A stretch of 64,000 bases of DNA from Bradyrhizobium sp. CSA112 (GCF_029051645.1 NZ_JAACFS010000028.1:1-64000), one strand, 5' to 3'; shown: positions 32,680 to 41,669, numbered from the stretch's first letter. The notes: generated by a model from the letters alone, not told the origin. Numbers and translations are program-made.

Positions 32680-33240
32680 TCAGCCCGATCGCTTCCGGCT
32701 GCTCTCGAAGACGGTCATACCGGCGGCCGGGTCGAGATCAACCTCGGTCGCTTCCGTCAGGCGCGCCATCGTCATGTAGAAGCCGATTGCGAGGATCGAT
32801 TCGACGATCTCCTGCTCGCTGAACTGCTGGCGCATCGCGGCGAACACCGGCTCGGCGACGCGCACATTCTCGATCACTTCCCGGCCAAACGCCAGCAGCG
32901 CCTTTTCCGCAGCATTGAACGCGGCATCCTCGTACTTGCCTTGTTCGATGCAGTCGATCTGCCGCTGCGTGACACCCACGCCGAGCGCGATCGGAACATG
33001 CTGCCGCCACTCATAGGCACCATGCTCCCACTGCGCGACCTGAAGGATCAGCAATTCGCGGTTGACGTGGCTGAGCTTCTGGCGATGCAGGATCGAATTG
33101 GCAAAACGCATCGCCGGAATGAAATTGGCCTCGGCATGCGCCATCATCCGGAAGATGTTCAGCACGACCGGCATCCTGTCAAAGGACGCCCGCACGTCGC
33201 CGCTGGTCGCCGCCGGATCGATCAGGGGAAGTCTTGCCAT
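32680..33240 (-). CDS. Carboxymuconolactone decarboxylase (CMD) family protein
   Basis: A 186-residue helical protein of the CMD/AhpD superfamily. The domain reads RELLILQVAQWEHGAYEWRQHVPIALGVGV, with the His of the EWxxH motif in place. It has no CxxC pair, so it belongs to the lactone decarboxylase/other group rather than to peroxidase-type AhpD. The start has an AGG-rich ribosome site (AGGAAACAAGAGG) directly upstream. It probably acts on a lactone-like product of the ring-cleavage enzymes nearby. Confidence 0.85.
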   Translation of the reverse strand: MARLPLIDPAATSGDVRASFDRMPVVLNIFRMMAHAEANFIPAMRFANSILHRQKLSHVNRELLILQVAQWEHGAYEWRQHVPIALGVGVTQRQIDCIEQGKYEDAAFNAAEKALLAFGREVIENVRVAEPVFAAMRQQFSEQEIVESILAIGFYMTMARLTEATEVDLDPAAGMTVFESSRKRSG

Positions 33241-33336
33241 CCTCTTGTTTCCTTATGTTTGCCGTTGCTTTTACCGCTGAAGACCCGAAGACCTGCGGCT
33301 GTCGCTCGAACCTTACCAACACGAGCTACGCACCGT

Positions 33337-33870
33337 TCAGCGTCCGCCGACTTCGCGGATAGGATCGGAGCCGTCCCACCCGGCAGCGACCCGACGGATG
33401 TGCTCGAAGAAGCTGCCCTTGCTGCCGCTGATGTCTGAAATCTCCACTACGGTGCCGGGATGGGCCTGGGTATCGAAATAGGCGAAGCGACCCTGCTCGC
33501 CACCGATCTGGCCCTCGTGTCCCACCTTGTAGCCAAGCGACAGCGCGCGGTCGTAGAGGGCCTGATAGTCCCGGGTCCAATACGACATGTGCTGCAGCCC
33601 TTCGCAGCCGGAGTCGAGAAACTCCTTGTACATCGAGGGCGCGTCGTTGCGCTGCTGGATCAATTCGATCTGGAGATCGCCGGAATTGGCCAACGCCACG
33701 CTCATCTCCATGGCGGAGTCCTGACCGCGATGGCGAAAGTAGTCGGTTTTGACCCGATCGATATAGTACCAGGGCCCGACCCCCATCACATTGACCCAGT
33801 GGTCCATGGCGGCGCGGATATCCCGCACTACATAGCCGTTCTGGCAGACTGCACCAAAGATACGACTCAT
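33337..33870 (-). CDS. VOC-family (glyoxalase-like) protein
   Basis: A 177-residue single-domain VOC protein. The first unit is FGAVCQNGYVVRDIRAAMDHW and the second ends with AYFDTQAHPGTVVEISD, bearing the Glu ligand position. The ATG at 33870 follows GGGAGG by 6 bases. It lies between the SDR and CMD genes in a same-strand run. A dioxygenase or lyase role in ring cleavage is plausible but unproven. Confidence 0.83.
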   Translation of the reverse strand: MSRIFGAVCQNGYVVRDIRAAMDHWVNVMGVGPWYYIDRVKTDYFRHRGQDSAMEMSVALANSGDLQIELIQQRNDAPSMYKEFLDSGCEGLQHMSYWTRDYQALYDRALSLGYKVGHEGQIGGEQGRFAYFDTQAHPGTVVEISDISGSKGSFFEHIRRVAAGWDGSDPIREVGGR

Positions 33871-33937
33871 GACGACCTCCCGTCTGCTTGGCGGCGGCAC
33901 ATCTTTCCCGCCTTTCATTCTTCCTGAGCCCTGACGC

Positions 33938-34735
33938 TCAGCCGATCGACCTGCCGCCGTCGATGACGAGCTCGGTACCGGTGACGTAGCGGCTCTCGTC
34001 GCTGGCGAGCCACAGAATGCCGTTGGCGATATCTTCAGGTGCGGCTTTGTACCCAAGCGGGACGGCACGTTCGGTGAGCTTATCCAGCGTCGGCCCACGT
34101 TCCCGTCCGCCATTCGAGCCATCTTCGACGGTGCCGATCAACGTGTCCCAGATGGCGGTTTCGGTGATGCCGGGGTGCAGCGAGTTGACGCGGACACCGT
34201 CCTTGGCGGCCGCGCATTCCAGCGCGACCGATTTCGTGAACAGCCGCACGCCACCCTTGGTCGCGCAATAGCCGGAGACGTTCGGCGATGCCTTGATGCC
34301 CGCAATCGAGGAAACGTTGATGATGCTTCCCCCTCCGCCCTCGCGCATCAGCGGGAGCGAATGCTTCACGCCGAGGAAGACGCCGTCCAGATTGACAGCC
34401 ACCTGCCGCTTCCAGTCGGCGAAGGCCATATCGACCACGGGGCCCGAGAGGCCTATCCCGGCATTGTTGACGAGAATGTCGAGCCTGCCGAACCTTGCCC
34501 GGGTCTGGGCCACGACCGACTGCCAGTCTTCCTCGCTTGTCACATCGTGGTGGTAGTACTCGCACTCATATCCGGCGACACGCAATTCGCGCAGCAGGCT
34601 GACGCCCTTCTCGTCCTGCAGGTCTGTTGCGATGATCTTTGCGCCCTCGCGTGCCAGCACCAGGGCTGCGCTGCGCCCGATGCCGTTGGCCGCGCCGGTC
34701 ACAAGGGCCACTTTTCCTTCGACACGCCGTGTCAT
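33938..34735 (-). CDS. Short-chain dehydrogenase/reductase (classical SDR)
   Basis: A 265-residue NAD(P)-dependent enzyme with TGAANGIG (cofactor loop), NNAG, the catalytic Ser in INVSSIAG, and YCATKGG (Tyr and Lys of the catalytic set). The Asp at the end of the second strand (IIATDLQ) suggests NAD rather than NADP. It is the first gene of the minus-strand run. The LacI-type operator lies 92-105 bases upstream. Confidence 0.92.
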   Translation of the reverse strand: MTRRVEGKVALVTGAANGIGRSAALVLAREGAKIIATDLQDEKGVSLLRELRVAGYECEYYHHDVTSEEDWQSVVAQTRARFGRLDILVNNAGIGLSGPVVDMAFADWKRQVAVNLDGVFLGVKHSLPLMREGGGGSIINVSSIAGIKASPNVSGYCATKGGVRLFTKSVALECAAAKDGVRVNSLHPGITETAIWDTLIGTVEDGSNGGRERGPTLDKLTERAVPLGYKAAPEDIANGILWLASDESRYVTGTELVIDGGRSIG

Positions 34736-34826
34736 GGCTTAATCCGCTTCCCACCTGCGGCCGTTCGGCCGTCTTGTTATCAATCGGGCGCACAGCGCGT
34801 TTGCCGGTGTTCCTCCCGGCATTTCC

Positions 34827-34840
34827 TGGAAACGTTTCCA
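34827..34840. promoter_or_regulatory. LacI-type operator in the SDR/lacI divergent promoter
   Basis: The perfect 14-base palindrome TGGAAACGTTTCCA has the central CG typical of LacI/PurR/CcpA-family operators. It lies between the SDR gene (92 bases upstream of its ATG) and the lacI-family gene (123 bases upstream of its ATG). A second matching right half, CGTTTCCA, is at 34899-34906. Confidence 0.7.
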
Positions 34841-34963
34841 TACTTTGTCTTAAGCTGTTCTGCAAGGCAGGTATTTTATAGCCATGCTGCTTGAATATCG
34901 TTTCCAGAATGCGTTAGGCTTCCGTCACTTGCGCCGATTGGTGATGCTCAAGGGAGTTCTGTA

Positions 34964-36001
34964 ATGTCGTTGCGCCAGGCTCAGCCTGCACGACCGACGA
35001 TCCGCGACGTCGCCGCCCAGGCTGGCGTATCGGTCAGCAGCGTCAGCCGGGTCCTGAACGGCGAGCCGCACACCAGCCCGGAATTGCATGCGCGGATCAT
35101 GCGGGCGGTCACCCGCCTGCGCTTCGAGCCGCATTCCGCGGCGCAGGCCTTGCGTTCGCGTGAGAGCAAGACAATCGGCTGCATGGTCTCCGACCTCTCC
35201 AACCCGCTCTACAGCGAGATGATCAATGGCGCGGAGGAAGAATTCCAGCGCGCCGGCTATGTCCTGATGCTCGCCGCAACCCGGCACGAGGAAGACCGCG
35301 AGACGGCGTTCGTATCAGCGGTGCGCCGGCGGCGCATGGACGGATTGCTGCTGTTCGCCGGCGACAACGCCCACACGGATTTCACCGGTGCGCTCGCAAA
35401 CCTGGAGCTGCCCTGCGTGGCGATCGATCGCGAGGTGCCGGGCGTCCCATCGGTGCGAGCGGACCATCGCGGCGGCGGCCTAGAAATCACGCGCTATCTC
35501 ATCGGGCTCGGCCATCGCCGTATCGCGCTCCTCACCGCACGCGCGGCGTTGCTGCCGAGTTCGGAGCGGCTTGCCGGCTATCGCCAGGCGCATGCCGAAG
35601 CAAAGCTCGAGGTCGACCCCGATTTGATCCGGCCGCAAACCCAAGGGTCGAGCATTGCGTTCAGCGACGTCTGCCAGTTGCTGCGAGGCCCCAACCGTCC
35701 GACCGCGATTATTACGCTGGGGACGCACATGCTGGCCGGCGTGATGGACGCACTCTCCAGCACCGGCCTGCGCTATCCTGACGACGTCTCGCTGGTGTGC
35801 ATCGGCGACACTGATCTCGCCCGGCATGCAACGCCGGGCATCTCTGCGTTGACCTGGGACCTGGACCAGATGGGCCGGGTCGCCGCCAACATCCTGCTGG
35901 AGCGCATCCGCGGCGGCGACGAGGCGCGGAAGATACGGCCGGTCTATCTGCCGACACGATTCATCCTTCGGCACTCTGGCGCCAAGCCGCGCGCGCCCTG
36001 A
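34964..36001 (+). CDS. LacI-family transcriptional regulator
   Basis: A 345-residue repressor. The N-terminal DNA-binding domain (about residues 12-60) reads PTIRDVAAQAGVSVSSVSRVLNG with the hinge region PHSAAQALRSRES. It is followed by a type-I periplasmic-binding-like effector domain (TIGCMVSDLSNPLYSEMINGAE). AGGGAG lies 8 bases before the ATG. It is divergent from the SDR/VOC/CMD genes and probably controls them, itself and the downstream binding-protein gene through the palindrome at 34827. Confidence 0.93.
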   Translation: MSLRQAQPARPTIRDVAAQAGVSVSSVSRVLNGEPHTSPELHARIMRAVTRLRFEPHSAAQALRSRESKTIGCMVSDLSNPLYSEMINGAEEEFQRAGYVLMLAATRHEEDRETAFVSAVRRRRMDGLLLFAGDNAHTDFTGALANLELPCVAIDREVPGVPSVRADHRGGGLEITRYLIGLGHRRIALLTARAALLPSSERLAGYRQAHAEAKLEVDPDLIRPQTQGSSIAFSDVCQLLRGPNRPTAIITLGTHMLAGVMDALSSTGLRYPDDVSLVCIGDTDLARHATPGISALTWDLDQMGRVAANILLERIRGGDEARKIRPVYLPTRFILRHSGAKPRAP

Positions 36002-36094
36002 TCGCGCGACGGCATTACCGATTTCCACGACCGGCGAAGAACGCTGGCGACGAACGACCAAAACAAAAAATGGGAAACCCAGGGAGTAGAGTAA

Positions 36095-37063
36095 ATGAAA
36101 TTACGCGCAATAATGCTTTCGCTGCTTACGTTCGCGTCAGTGGCATGTCCGGCCCGCGCCGAGGACGCGGCCGACTACCCCTCCAAGAAGATCAAGATGC
36201 TGTTGCCGTTCGGGGCCGGTGGCGGCGGCGACGTGCTCGGCCGGCTGCTTGCCGACCGGATGGCCAAACGTCTCGGGCAAACCATCTACGTCGAAAACCG
36301 CACCGGCGCCGCAGGCACCATCGGCGCGCAGCAGGCGGCAACCTCTCCGGCCGATGGTTACACCATCACGATCGGAGGCATGACCACCCACGTACTCGCG
36401 CCGGCGGTCTATCCGAACCTGCCCTACGATCCGATCAAGGATTTTACGACCATCGGTCGTATCGGAACATCATCCATCCTGCTCATCGCGACGAAGGATT
36501 TTGCCGCCAACGATCTGCGCGGCCTGACCGAGCTATCGAAGAAGGGCGAGCCGATCCAGTATGGAAGCTGGGGCGTCGGCTCGACTGGACATTTCTGCGG
36601 CGAAATCCTCTCTCAGAAAGCGGGCGTCCGTCTACAGCATGTCCCGTTCAGCGGCGCGGCCAAACTGGCCAACGATCTCATGGGCGGGCACGTCTCGGTG
36701 GGACTGGTCGACATGGCGACCGGGACGCCGCTGGTGAAGGATGGAAAACTGAAGGCGCTTGCGGTCTGCGGGGGACGATCTCCGAGCCTGCCGGAGGTTG
36801 CAAGCTACAAGGAGCAAGGCGTCGACTTCGAACGAAGCCTGTCCTGGGTAATGTATGCGCCCTCGGGCGTTCCCGCTCCGATCGCGCAAAAAATTTCTAC
36901 CGCGTTGAAGGAGTCGCTAGCCGAGACCGACATCACCGAGAAGCTGCTGGCGCTCGGCATCTCGGCGGACTTCATCGCAGGAGACCAGCAGCGCGACATC
37001 AACGCCCGCGATATCGAGGCTTGGAAGAAAGTCGCGAGCGACGCAAAGATCGAGGTCAAGTAG
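36095..37063 (+). CDS. Bug-family (TctC) tripartite tricarboxylate transporter binding protein
   Basis: A 322-residue periplasmic protein. The signal peptide covers residues 1 to about 23 (ending CPARA/ED). The family opening DYPSKKIKMLLPFGAGGGGDVLGRLLADRMAKRLGQ and the VENRTGAAGTIGAQ block are typical of Bug proteins. These bind carboxylates for a TTT transporter or for sensing. No TctA/TctB membrane genes are adjacent, which is usual for orphan Bug proteins. It follows the LacI regulator by 93 bases. Confidence 0.88.
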   Translation: MKLRAIMLSLLTFASVACPARAEDAADYPSKKIKMLLPFGAGGGGDVLGRLLADRMAKRLGQTIYVENRTGAAGTIGAQQAATSPADGYTITIGGMTTHVLAPAVYPNLPYDPIKDFTTIGRIGTSSILLIATKDFAANDLRGLTELSKKGEPIQYGSWGVGSTGHFCGEILSQKAGVRLQHVPFSGAAKLANDLMGGHVSVGLVDMATGTPLVKDGKLKALAVCGGRSPSLPEVASYKEQGVDFERSLSWVMYAPSGVPAPIAQKISTALKESLAETDITEKLLALGISADFIAGDQQRDINARDIEAWKKVASDAKIEVK

Positions 37064-37067
37064 CGGC

Positions 37068-37097
37068 AAAAAAGAGGGTCGAGAAAAATCGACCCTC
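37068..37097 (-). terminator. Terminator of the P450/ferredoxin operon
   Basis: The perfect 9-bp stem GAGGGTCGA (37074-37082) with TCGACCCTC (37089-37097) and a 6-base loop is followed on the minus strand by six T residues. It lies 22 bases beyond the P450 stop. On the plus strand it may also stop transcription of the Bug gene, although no T-run follows there. Confidence 0.85.
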
Positions 37098-37118
37098 CCT
37101 ACCTCATCTGTGGAGCGC

Positions 37119-38339
37119 TCAATTCGCCTTGCCGAACAGCATGGGCAATTGGCGCGGGCCGCGCACGGTACCTTCCGACCAGGTGACCTTGCCAGCCGGG
37201 TCTAGCCTGAAATCCGGAATCCGCTTCAGCCATTCCTCGATCGCAACTGTCATTTCCATGCGCGCAAGGTTGGAGCCGACGCAGCGGTGAATGCCGAGGC
37301 CGAACGCCGCGTGGCGGTTCTCCTTGCGGTCGATCACCACCTTGTCGGCATTGGGGAACATCGACGGATCGCGGTTGGCGGCCGGGAACGACAGCAGCAC
37401 CATGTTGCCGGGCTTGACCGGGCAGCCGCTGACAGTCGTCTCCTTCATCACTTCGCGCGCCATCGTCACCGGCGAATAAGCGCGCAGCAGCTCTTCGACC
37501 GCGAGTGGCATCAGCTCCGGCTCCTTGACCAGGCGCTCGCGGTCCGCCGGCGTCTTCGCCAGATGCCAGAGCGAGGAGCCGATCGCGCTCCAGGTGGTGT
37601 CAATGCCGGCGATCAGCAGCAGCCGCAGCGAACCCAGCACATGCTCGTCCGCCAGCGGATTTCCATCCTTGTCCCTCGCATTCATCAGCGTCGAGATCAG
37701 GTCGTCTGTCGGATTCTGTTTGCGATGCTCGATGTGGCCGGCGAAATAGCCGGTCATCTCCTTCACCGCCTCCATCAGCGCGTTGTCGTCCTTGATGCCG
37801 AGTTCGAGGATGCCGTGAATCCACTTGATGAAGAGATCGCCATCCTTCTCGGGGATCCCAAGCATATGCGCGATGGCGCGGACCGGAACGTGCTTGGTGT
37901 ATCGCGCGGCAGCGTCGCATTTGCCATCGGCGATGAACTCGTCGATCAGCTCGTTGCAGATGGCGCGCACCCGCGGCTCGAGCTTCTTCATTGCGTCCGG
38001 CGTGAACGGCGGCAACAGCAATTGCTTGGCAGGCTTGTGCTCGGGCGGATCGGAGGTGATCGGCGGCGCTCTCGCCGTGATCTCCGGCCGCACATCACGC
38101 ACGATGACACGCCGGGAAGAAAAGTGGTCGGTATCGTAGGCGATTTCCTTCACCGCCTGGTAGGTGGTCGGCATGTAGCAGCCGAGGAACCGCTCGGTGT
38201 GAACGACCGGCGAAGCCGCACGCAGCTTTTCCCAGATCGGAAACGGGTTTTCCGTCCAGGTCGGATCGGTGTGATCGAAATCGTTGACCCAGTCGGTTAC
38301 CGGCGGATGTTCGGGCATGATGCTGGCGGAATCGGACAT
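37119..38339 (-). CDS. Cytochrome P450
   Basis: A 406-residue soluble class I bacterial P450. The I-helix is AGIDTTWSAIGS (Thr of the proton relay), the ExxR of the K-helix is in VEELLRAYSPV, and the haem Cys loop is FGLGIHRCVGSNLARMEM. No membrane anchor is present. It acts with the ferredoxin encoded 61 bases upstream on the same strand. The substrate is unknown; neighbouring aromatic genes suggest a ring hydroxylation or O-demethylation. Confidence 0.93.
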   Translation of the reverse strand: MSDSASIMPEHPPVTDWVNDFDHTDPTWTENPFPIWEKLRAASPVVHTERFLGCYMPTTYQAVKEIAYDTDHFSSRRVIVRDVRPEITARAPPITSDPPEHKPAKQLLLPPFTPDAMKKLEPRVRAICNELIDEFIADGKCDAAARYTKHVPVRAIAHMLGIPEKDGDLFIKWIHGILELGIKDDNALMEAVKEMTGYFAGHIEHRKQNPTDDLISTLMNARDKDGNPLADEHVLGSLRLLLIAGIDTTWSAIGSSLWHLAKTPADRERLVKEPELMPLAVEELLRAYSPVTMAREVMKETTVSGCPVKPGNMVLLSFPAANRDPSMFPNADKVVIDRKENRHAAFGLGIHRCVGSNLARMEMTVAIEEWLKRIPDFRLDPAGKVTWSEGTVRGPRQLPMLFGKAN

Positions 38340-38400
38340 CGGAGCAAATCCTCTGCTTGGTTCGTTCAGATCGTGGTGGATTAATAGTCGCGCGACCGGG

Positions 38401-38610
38401 CTACTCTTCGGTCACTTCGATCGCGATCTCGGGGCAGTTGCTCTGGGCGAGCCAGGCCTTGTCTTCAAGCCCCGCGGGCACGGCGCCATCGCCGACTTCG
38501 TGCGCGTTGCCGAATTCGTCGAGGTCGAACAGTTCGGGCGCTAGTGATTTGCAGCGCGCGTGCCCCTGGCATTTGTCCTGGTCGACGCGGATTTTCAGCT
38601 TTCCAGCCAT
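38401..38610 (-). CDS. 3Fe-4S-type ferredoxin (P450 partner)
   Basis: A 69-residue ferredoxin with the pattern CQGHARCKSLAPELF...NCPE, that is CxxHxxC...CP, in which His replaces the second Cys of a cubane site, as in P450-associated 3Fe-4S ferredoxins. The ATG at 38610 is used. It precedes the P450 gene in the same operon and should pass electrons from a reductase encoded elsewhere; no reductase gene is near. Confidence 0.88.
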   Translation of the reverse strand: MAGKLKIRVDQDKCQGHARCKSLAPELFDLDEFGNAHEVGDGAVPAGLEDKAWLAQSNCPEIAIEVTEE

Positions 38611-38762
38611 CGCAGCGTTTCCCTTTTTGTGGCGCGCATTGTCTCGCACGGCCTTCTCTCGGCGCGACGGCGCAGACCCGCCGGCTCACCGCGAAGTTAT
38701 ATCGTATTACATTCGCGTTGCCGTTGTGCTGTCAAGGCAAAAGTTATAGATCATGGAACTGA

Positions 38763-39401
38763 ATGCCGCCTCGACCCGCACGCAAAGCAGTGAACGCGTA
38801 TCACCATGGGGATCTTCGTGATGCCCTGGTTCAGGCCGCGTTGCACGAGGTCGAGCTCGGCGGCCCCGAAGCGATCAGCATCAGCGCGCTTGCCAAGAAA
38901 CTCGGCGTCTCGCAGCCCGCGCCCTACAAGCACTTTGCCGATCGCGAGACGCTGCTGACGGCCGTCACGGCCGAAGCGTTTCGCCAGTTCAGCGCCATGA
39001 TGCGAACGGCGATCAAAAAGCCGTCGAAGCAGTCGAAGCTGTCGCGCTTCGCGCAGCTCACGCTTGATTTCGGACTGCGCCGCAACGGCATCTATCGCCT
39101 GATGTTCGCGTCGCGAACCATGGCATGCGCGCCGAAAGGCAGCGAGCTGCACAGCGCGGCAATGGAAACCTTCGAACTCCTGGTGGAAGCGCTGGAGGCC
39201 CCCGCCGTCGGGCTGTTGCGCGAGCGTAGCGCCCTGAAGGTCTGGGCCTCGCTGCACGGCGTGGTGATGCTGGCCGAACAAGGATTGCTCACCGGTCAGG
39301 TTGCCCATGTCAGCCGGGAGGAACTGGTCGAGGACATCGTGCACGAGACCAAGCTCGCGTTGTCGGTCGCCATCGAAGCGGCCGGCAAGGCCGCCTCATA
39401 A
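38763..39401 (+). CDS. TetR-family transcriptional regulator (WHG-type C-terminus)
   Basis: A 212-residue regulator. The N-terminal HTH (about residues 15-65) contains DLRDALVQAALHEVELGG and ISISALAKKLGVSQPAPYKHFADRETLL. The C-terminal part has the WASLHGVVML segment of the TetR WHG-type effector domain. The stop overlaps the nhaA start by one base (TAATG), so the two are coupled and it may respond to conditions linked with the antiporter. Divergent from the ferredoxin/P450 operon, which is a second possible target. Confidence 0.9.
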   Translation: MPPRPARKAVNAYHHGDLRDALVQAALHEVELGGPEAISISALAKKLGVSQPAPYKHFADRETLLTAVTAEAFRQFSAMMRTAIKKPSKQSKLSRFAQLTLDFGLRRNGIYRLMFASRTMACAPKGSELHSAAMETFELLVEALEAPAVGLLRERSALKVWASLHGVVMLAEQGLLTGQVAHVSREELVEDIVHETKLALSVAIEAAGKAAS

Positions 39402-40585
39402 TGGCCAAGGCTCCAGTAGACTCCCGTTACGCCGCCGACAATACAGACCTCTACGGCGGCATCGCGCTCGGCGTCGCTGCGGCTGCAGCTCTCATCGTCG
39501 CAAACTCGCCGCTCGGGCCGCAATACGAAGCGCTGTTGCACACGAACGGAGAGGTGCGGATCGGATCGATCGGGCTGACCAAGACGCTCGAACACTGGAT
39601 CAACGACGGCTTGATGGCGGTGTTCTTTCTGCTGGTCGGCCTCGAGATCAAGCGCGAGGCGATTGAGGGTGCACTGGCGAGCCCGAAGAAAGCGGCACTG
39701 CCCGTGATCGCCGCGTTCGGCGGCTTCGTCACACCGGCCGCGATCTTTGCCGCGGTGAACTGGGGCGACGCTCAGGCGCTGCGCGGCTGGGCCATACCGG
39801 CAGCCACCGACATCGCCTTTGCGCTCGGCGTCTGCGCGATGCTGGGACGCAAGGTGCCGGCTTCGCTGAAAACTTTTCTATTGGCGCTCGCAATCATCGA
39901 CGACCTGATGGCCATCATCGTCATCGCGATCTTCTATGCCGCCGACCTTTCGGTTCTGGCATTGGCGCTCGGCGGGCTCGGTGTCACGGCGCTCATAGTC
40001 CTCAACCTGCTCGATGTTCGCAGGCCGGCGTTCTATCTGATCGCAGGCCTGTTCACCTGGGTCTGCGTACTCAAATCCGGGGTGCACGCGACGCTCGCCG
40101 GCGTCGCCGTCGGCTTCGCGATGCCGCTGACACGGCACGACGGCCACAGCCTGCTCGAGGATACCGAACACGCGCTCAAGCCGTGGGTTAATTTCGCCAT
40201 CGTTCCGATCTTTGCCTTCGCCAATGCCGGCGTGTCACTTCATGGCCTGACCTTTTCAAATCTGGTAGCGCCGATACCGCTTGGCATCATCGCCGGACTT
40301 TTCATCGGTAAACAGGTCGGTGTTTTCGCCTCTTCGCTGCTCGCAATCAGGTTGGGCGTGGCTGCGATGCCGGAAGGAGCAACGCCGGCGAAGCTCTACG
40401 CCATAGCCATCCTGACCGGCATCGGCTTCACCATGAGCCTCTTCATCGGAACGCTGGCCTTCGATGACGAGATTGTCCTGAAGCAAATCCGGCTCGGCGT
40501 CCTCTCGGCCTCGCTACTGTCCGGTATCGTAGCCGCGCTGATATTCTCGGTGATCGAGCGATCGAGCCGGATTTCACCTTCCTGA
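39401..40585 (+). CDS. nhaA: Na+/H+ antiporter NhaA
   Basis: A 394-residue inner-membrane antiporter with about 12 TM helices. The transport-site acidic pair corresponds to the conserved DD in LALAIIDDLMAI, with a further Asp in AATDIAFALG. The N-terminal helix carries the usual GIALGVAAAAALIVANSPL. It exports Na+ (or Li+) in exchange for H+ under alkaline or saline conditions. Coupled to the tetR-type gene by a one-base overlap, which is unusual for nhaA. Confidence 0.95.
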   Translation: MAKAPVDSRYAADNTDLYGGIALGVAAAAALIVANSPLGPQYEALLHTNGEVRIGSIGLTKTLEHWINDGLMAVFFLLVGLEIKREAIEGALASPKKAALPVIAAFGGFVTPAAIFAAVNWGDAQALRGWAIPAATDIAFALGVCAMLGRKVPASLKTFLLALAIIDDLMAIIVIAIFYAADLSVLALALGGLGVTALIVLNLLDVRRPAFYLIAGLFTWVCVLKSGVHATLAGVAVGFAMPLTRHDGHSLLEDTEHALKPWVNFAIVPIFAFANAGVSLHGLTFSNLVAPIPLGIIAGLFIGKQVGVFASSLLAIRLGVAAMPEGATPAKLYAIAILTGIGFTMSLFIGTLAFDDEIVLKQIRLGVLSASLLSGIVAALIFSVIERSSRISPS

Positions 40586-40697
40586 CAAGGAGGCAGCCGA
40601 CGAAACGACCACGAATCCGCGGCGACGCAAACGCGCCACACCTGCCGCAAGATCGAATGCCCGCGCGACGACCGCTGCTTGTATTCGCCGCGGCCAA

Positions 40698-41669
40698 ATG
40701 GTCATGTTGGCTAGACAGAGGCGGCGTCGATTGAACACGAATTTTACCCGATCCACTGCACCGCGCGGTCTGCCATTCGCCCCAGCGCGATCCGCAAGAG
40801 CCGTAGCGGTGGGCGTGCTGGTGTCGTTATGTCTTTCCACCCTTGCTCTTGGACAAGACAAAGACGACGATGAGGAAGACGCGACCACAAACAAACCGGC
40901 CCTGCCGAACTTCTATCTCGATATAAGAACCATCTACTCGACGCTGCCCGCCGGCTCGCTCTCGATCGGGTTTAGCGCACCTCCGTTGCTGTCGAGGCTG
41001 GAAAATCTTTCCTCGCTCCGAACCCTGACTTCGCCGTCGAGCCAAAGCCTCTCGGTCGACCTGCCCTTGACCGTCGATGTCAACGACCGGCTCTCGGTTT
41101 ATGGCGGCGTCAGCGGAGCCACGTCGCAGTCCGGTACCGATCCCTGGACGGCGTTCACGATCTTCAGCTTTACCGTCGGCTTCCAGGCCGATATCTATCA
41201 GCAGAACGGCGGAATGTTTCCGACCATCACCGTCCAATCCAACGCGTCGCGTTCGACTTCAGATGCCCCGCTGGCCTCCACCACCTACAACACGATCGTC
41301 GAGGCGGACTACGCACTGAATGCGGATGAAACGCGCGGGCTGCTCGCAGGGATGCAATACGCCAAGGTCCTGGTCGATACCCCGTTCGCCCGCGTCAGCC
41401 CCGATATCATGGGTTATGTCGGCGGCTATTATCAGTGGGACAACAACTGGAAGTTCACCGGCCGCTTCGGCGTGCAATCCTTCGGCGGCGCGCAGCTTCT
41501 GAACCTGACGCCGTTTCCCGCGTTCACGCAGCCGATCGTGCGGTTCGACCTCGATCGTATGGACGATGACGACAATCGGCTGTTCGGTATCACCGCACAG
41601 ATCGCATGGACGCCGAAACCGTCCTACCAGCTCACGCTTCGAACCCCGCTTTACGCGATCAAGAACTAG
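40698..41669 (+). CDS. Putative exported outer-membrane barrel-like protein
   Basis: A 323-residue protein. A long Arg-rich N-region is followed by a hydrophobic segment (AVAVGVLVSLCLSTLALG) and an acidic patch DKDDDEEDA, consistent with a signal peptide. From about residue 70 alternating aromatic/polar strands (LSVYGGVSGATSQSG, YYQWDNNWKFTGRFG, QLTLRTPLYAIKN) resemble a beta-barrel. The start is uncertain; in-frame ATGs lie at 40698 and 40704. I do not recognise the family. No gene neighbour indicates a role. Confidence 0.68.
   Translation: MVMLARQRRRRLNTNFTRSTAPRGLPFAPARSARAVAVGVLVSLCLSTLALGQDKDDDEEDATTNKPALPNFYLDIRTIYSTLPAGSLSIGFSAPPLLSRLENLSSLRTLTSPSSQSLSVDLPLTVDVNDRLSVYGGVSGATSQSGTDPWTAFTIFSFTVGFQADIYQQNGGMFPTITVQSNASRSTSDAPLASTTYNTIVEADYALNADETRGLLAGMQYAKVLVDTPFARVSPDIMGYVGGYYQWDNNWKFTGRFGVQSFGGAQLLNLTPFPAFTQPIVRFDLDRMDDDDNRLFGITAQIAWTPKPSYQLTLRTPLYAIKN

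Noticed and set aside
32680..33240. CMD gene considered as an AhpD-type peroxidase
   Set aside because: It lacks the CxxC redox pair required for AhpD activity.
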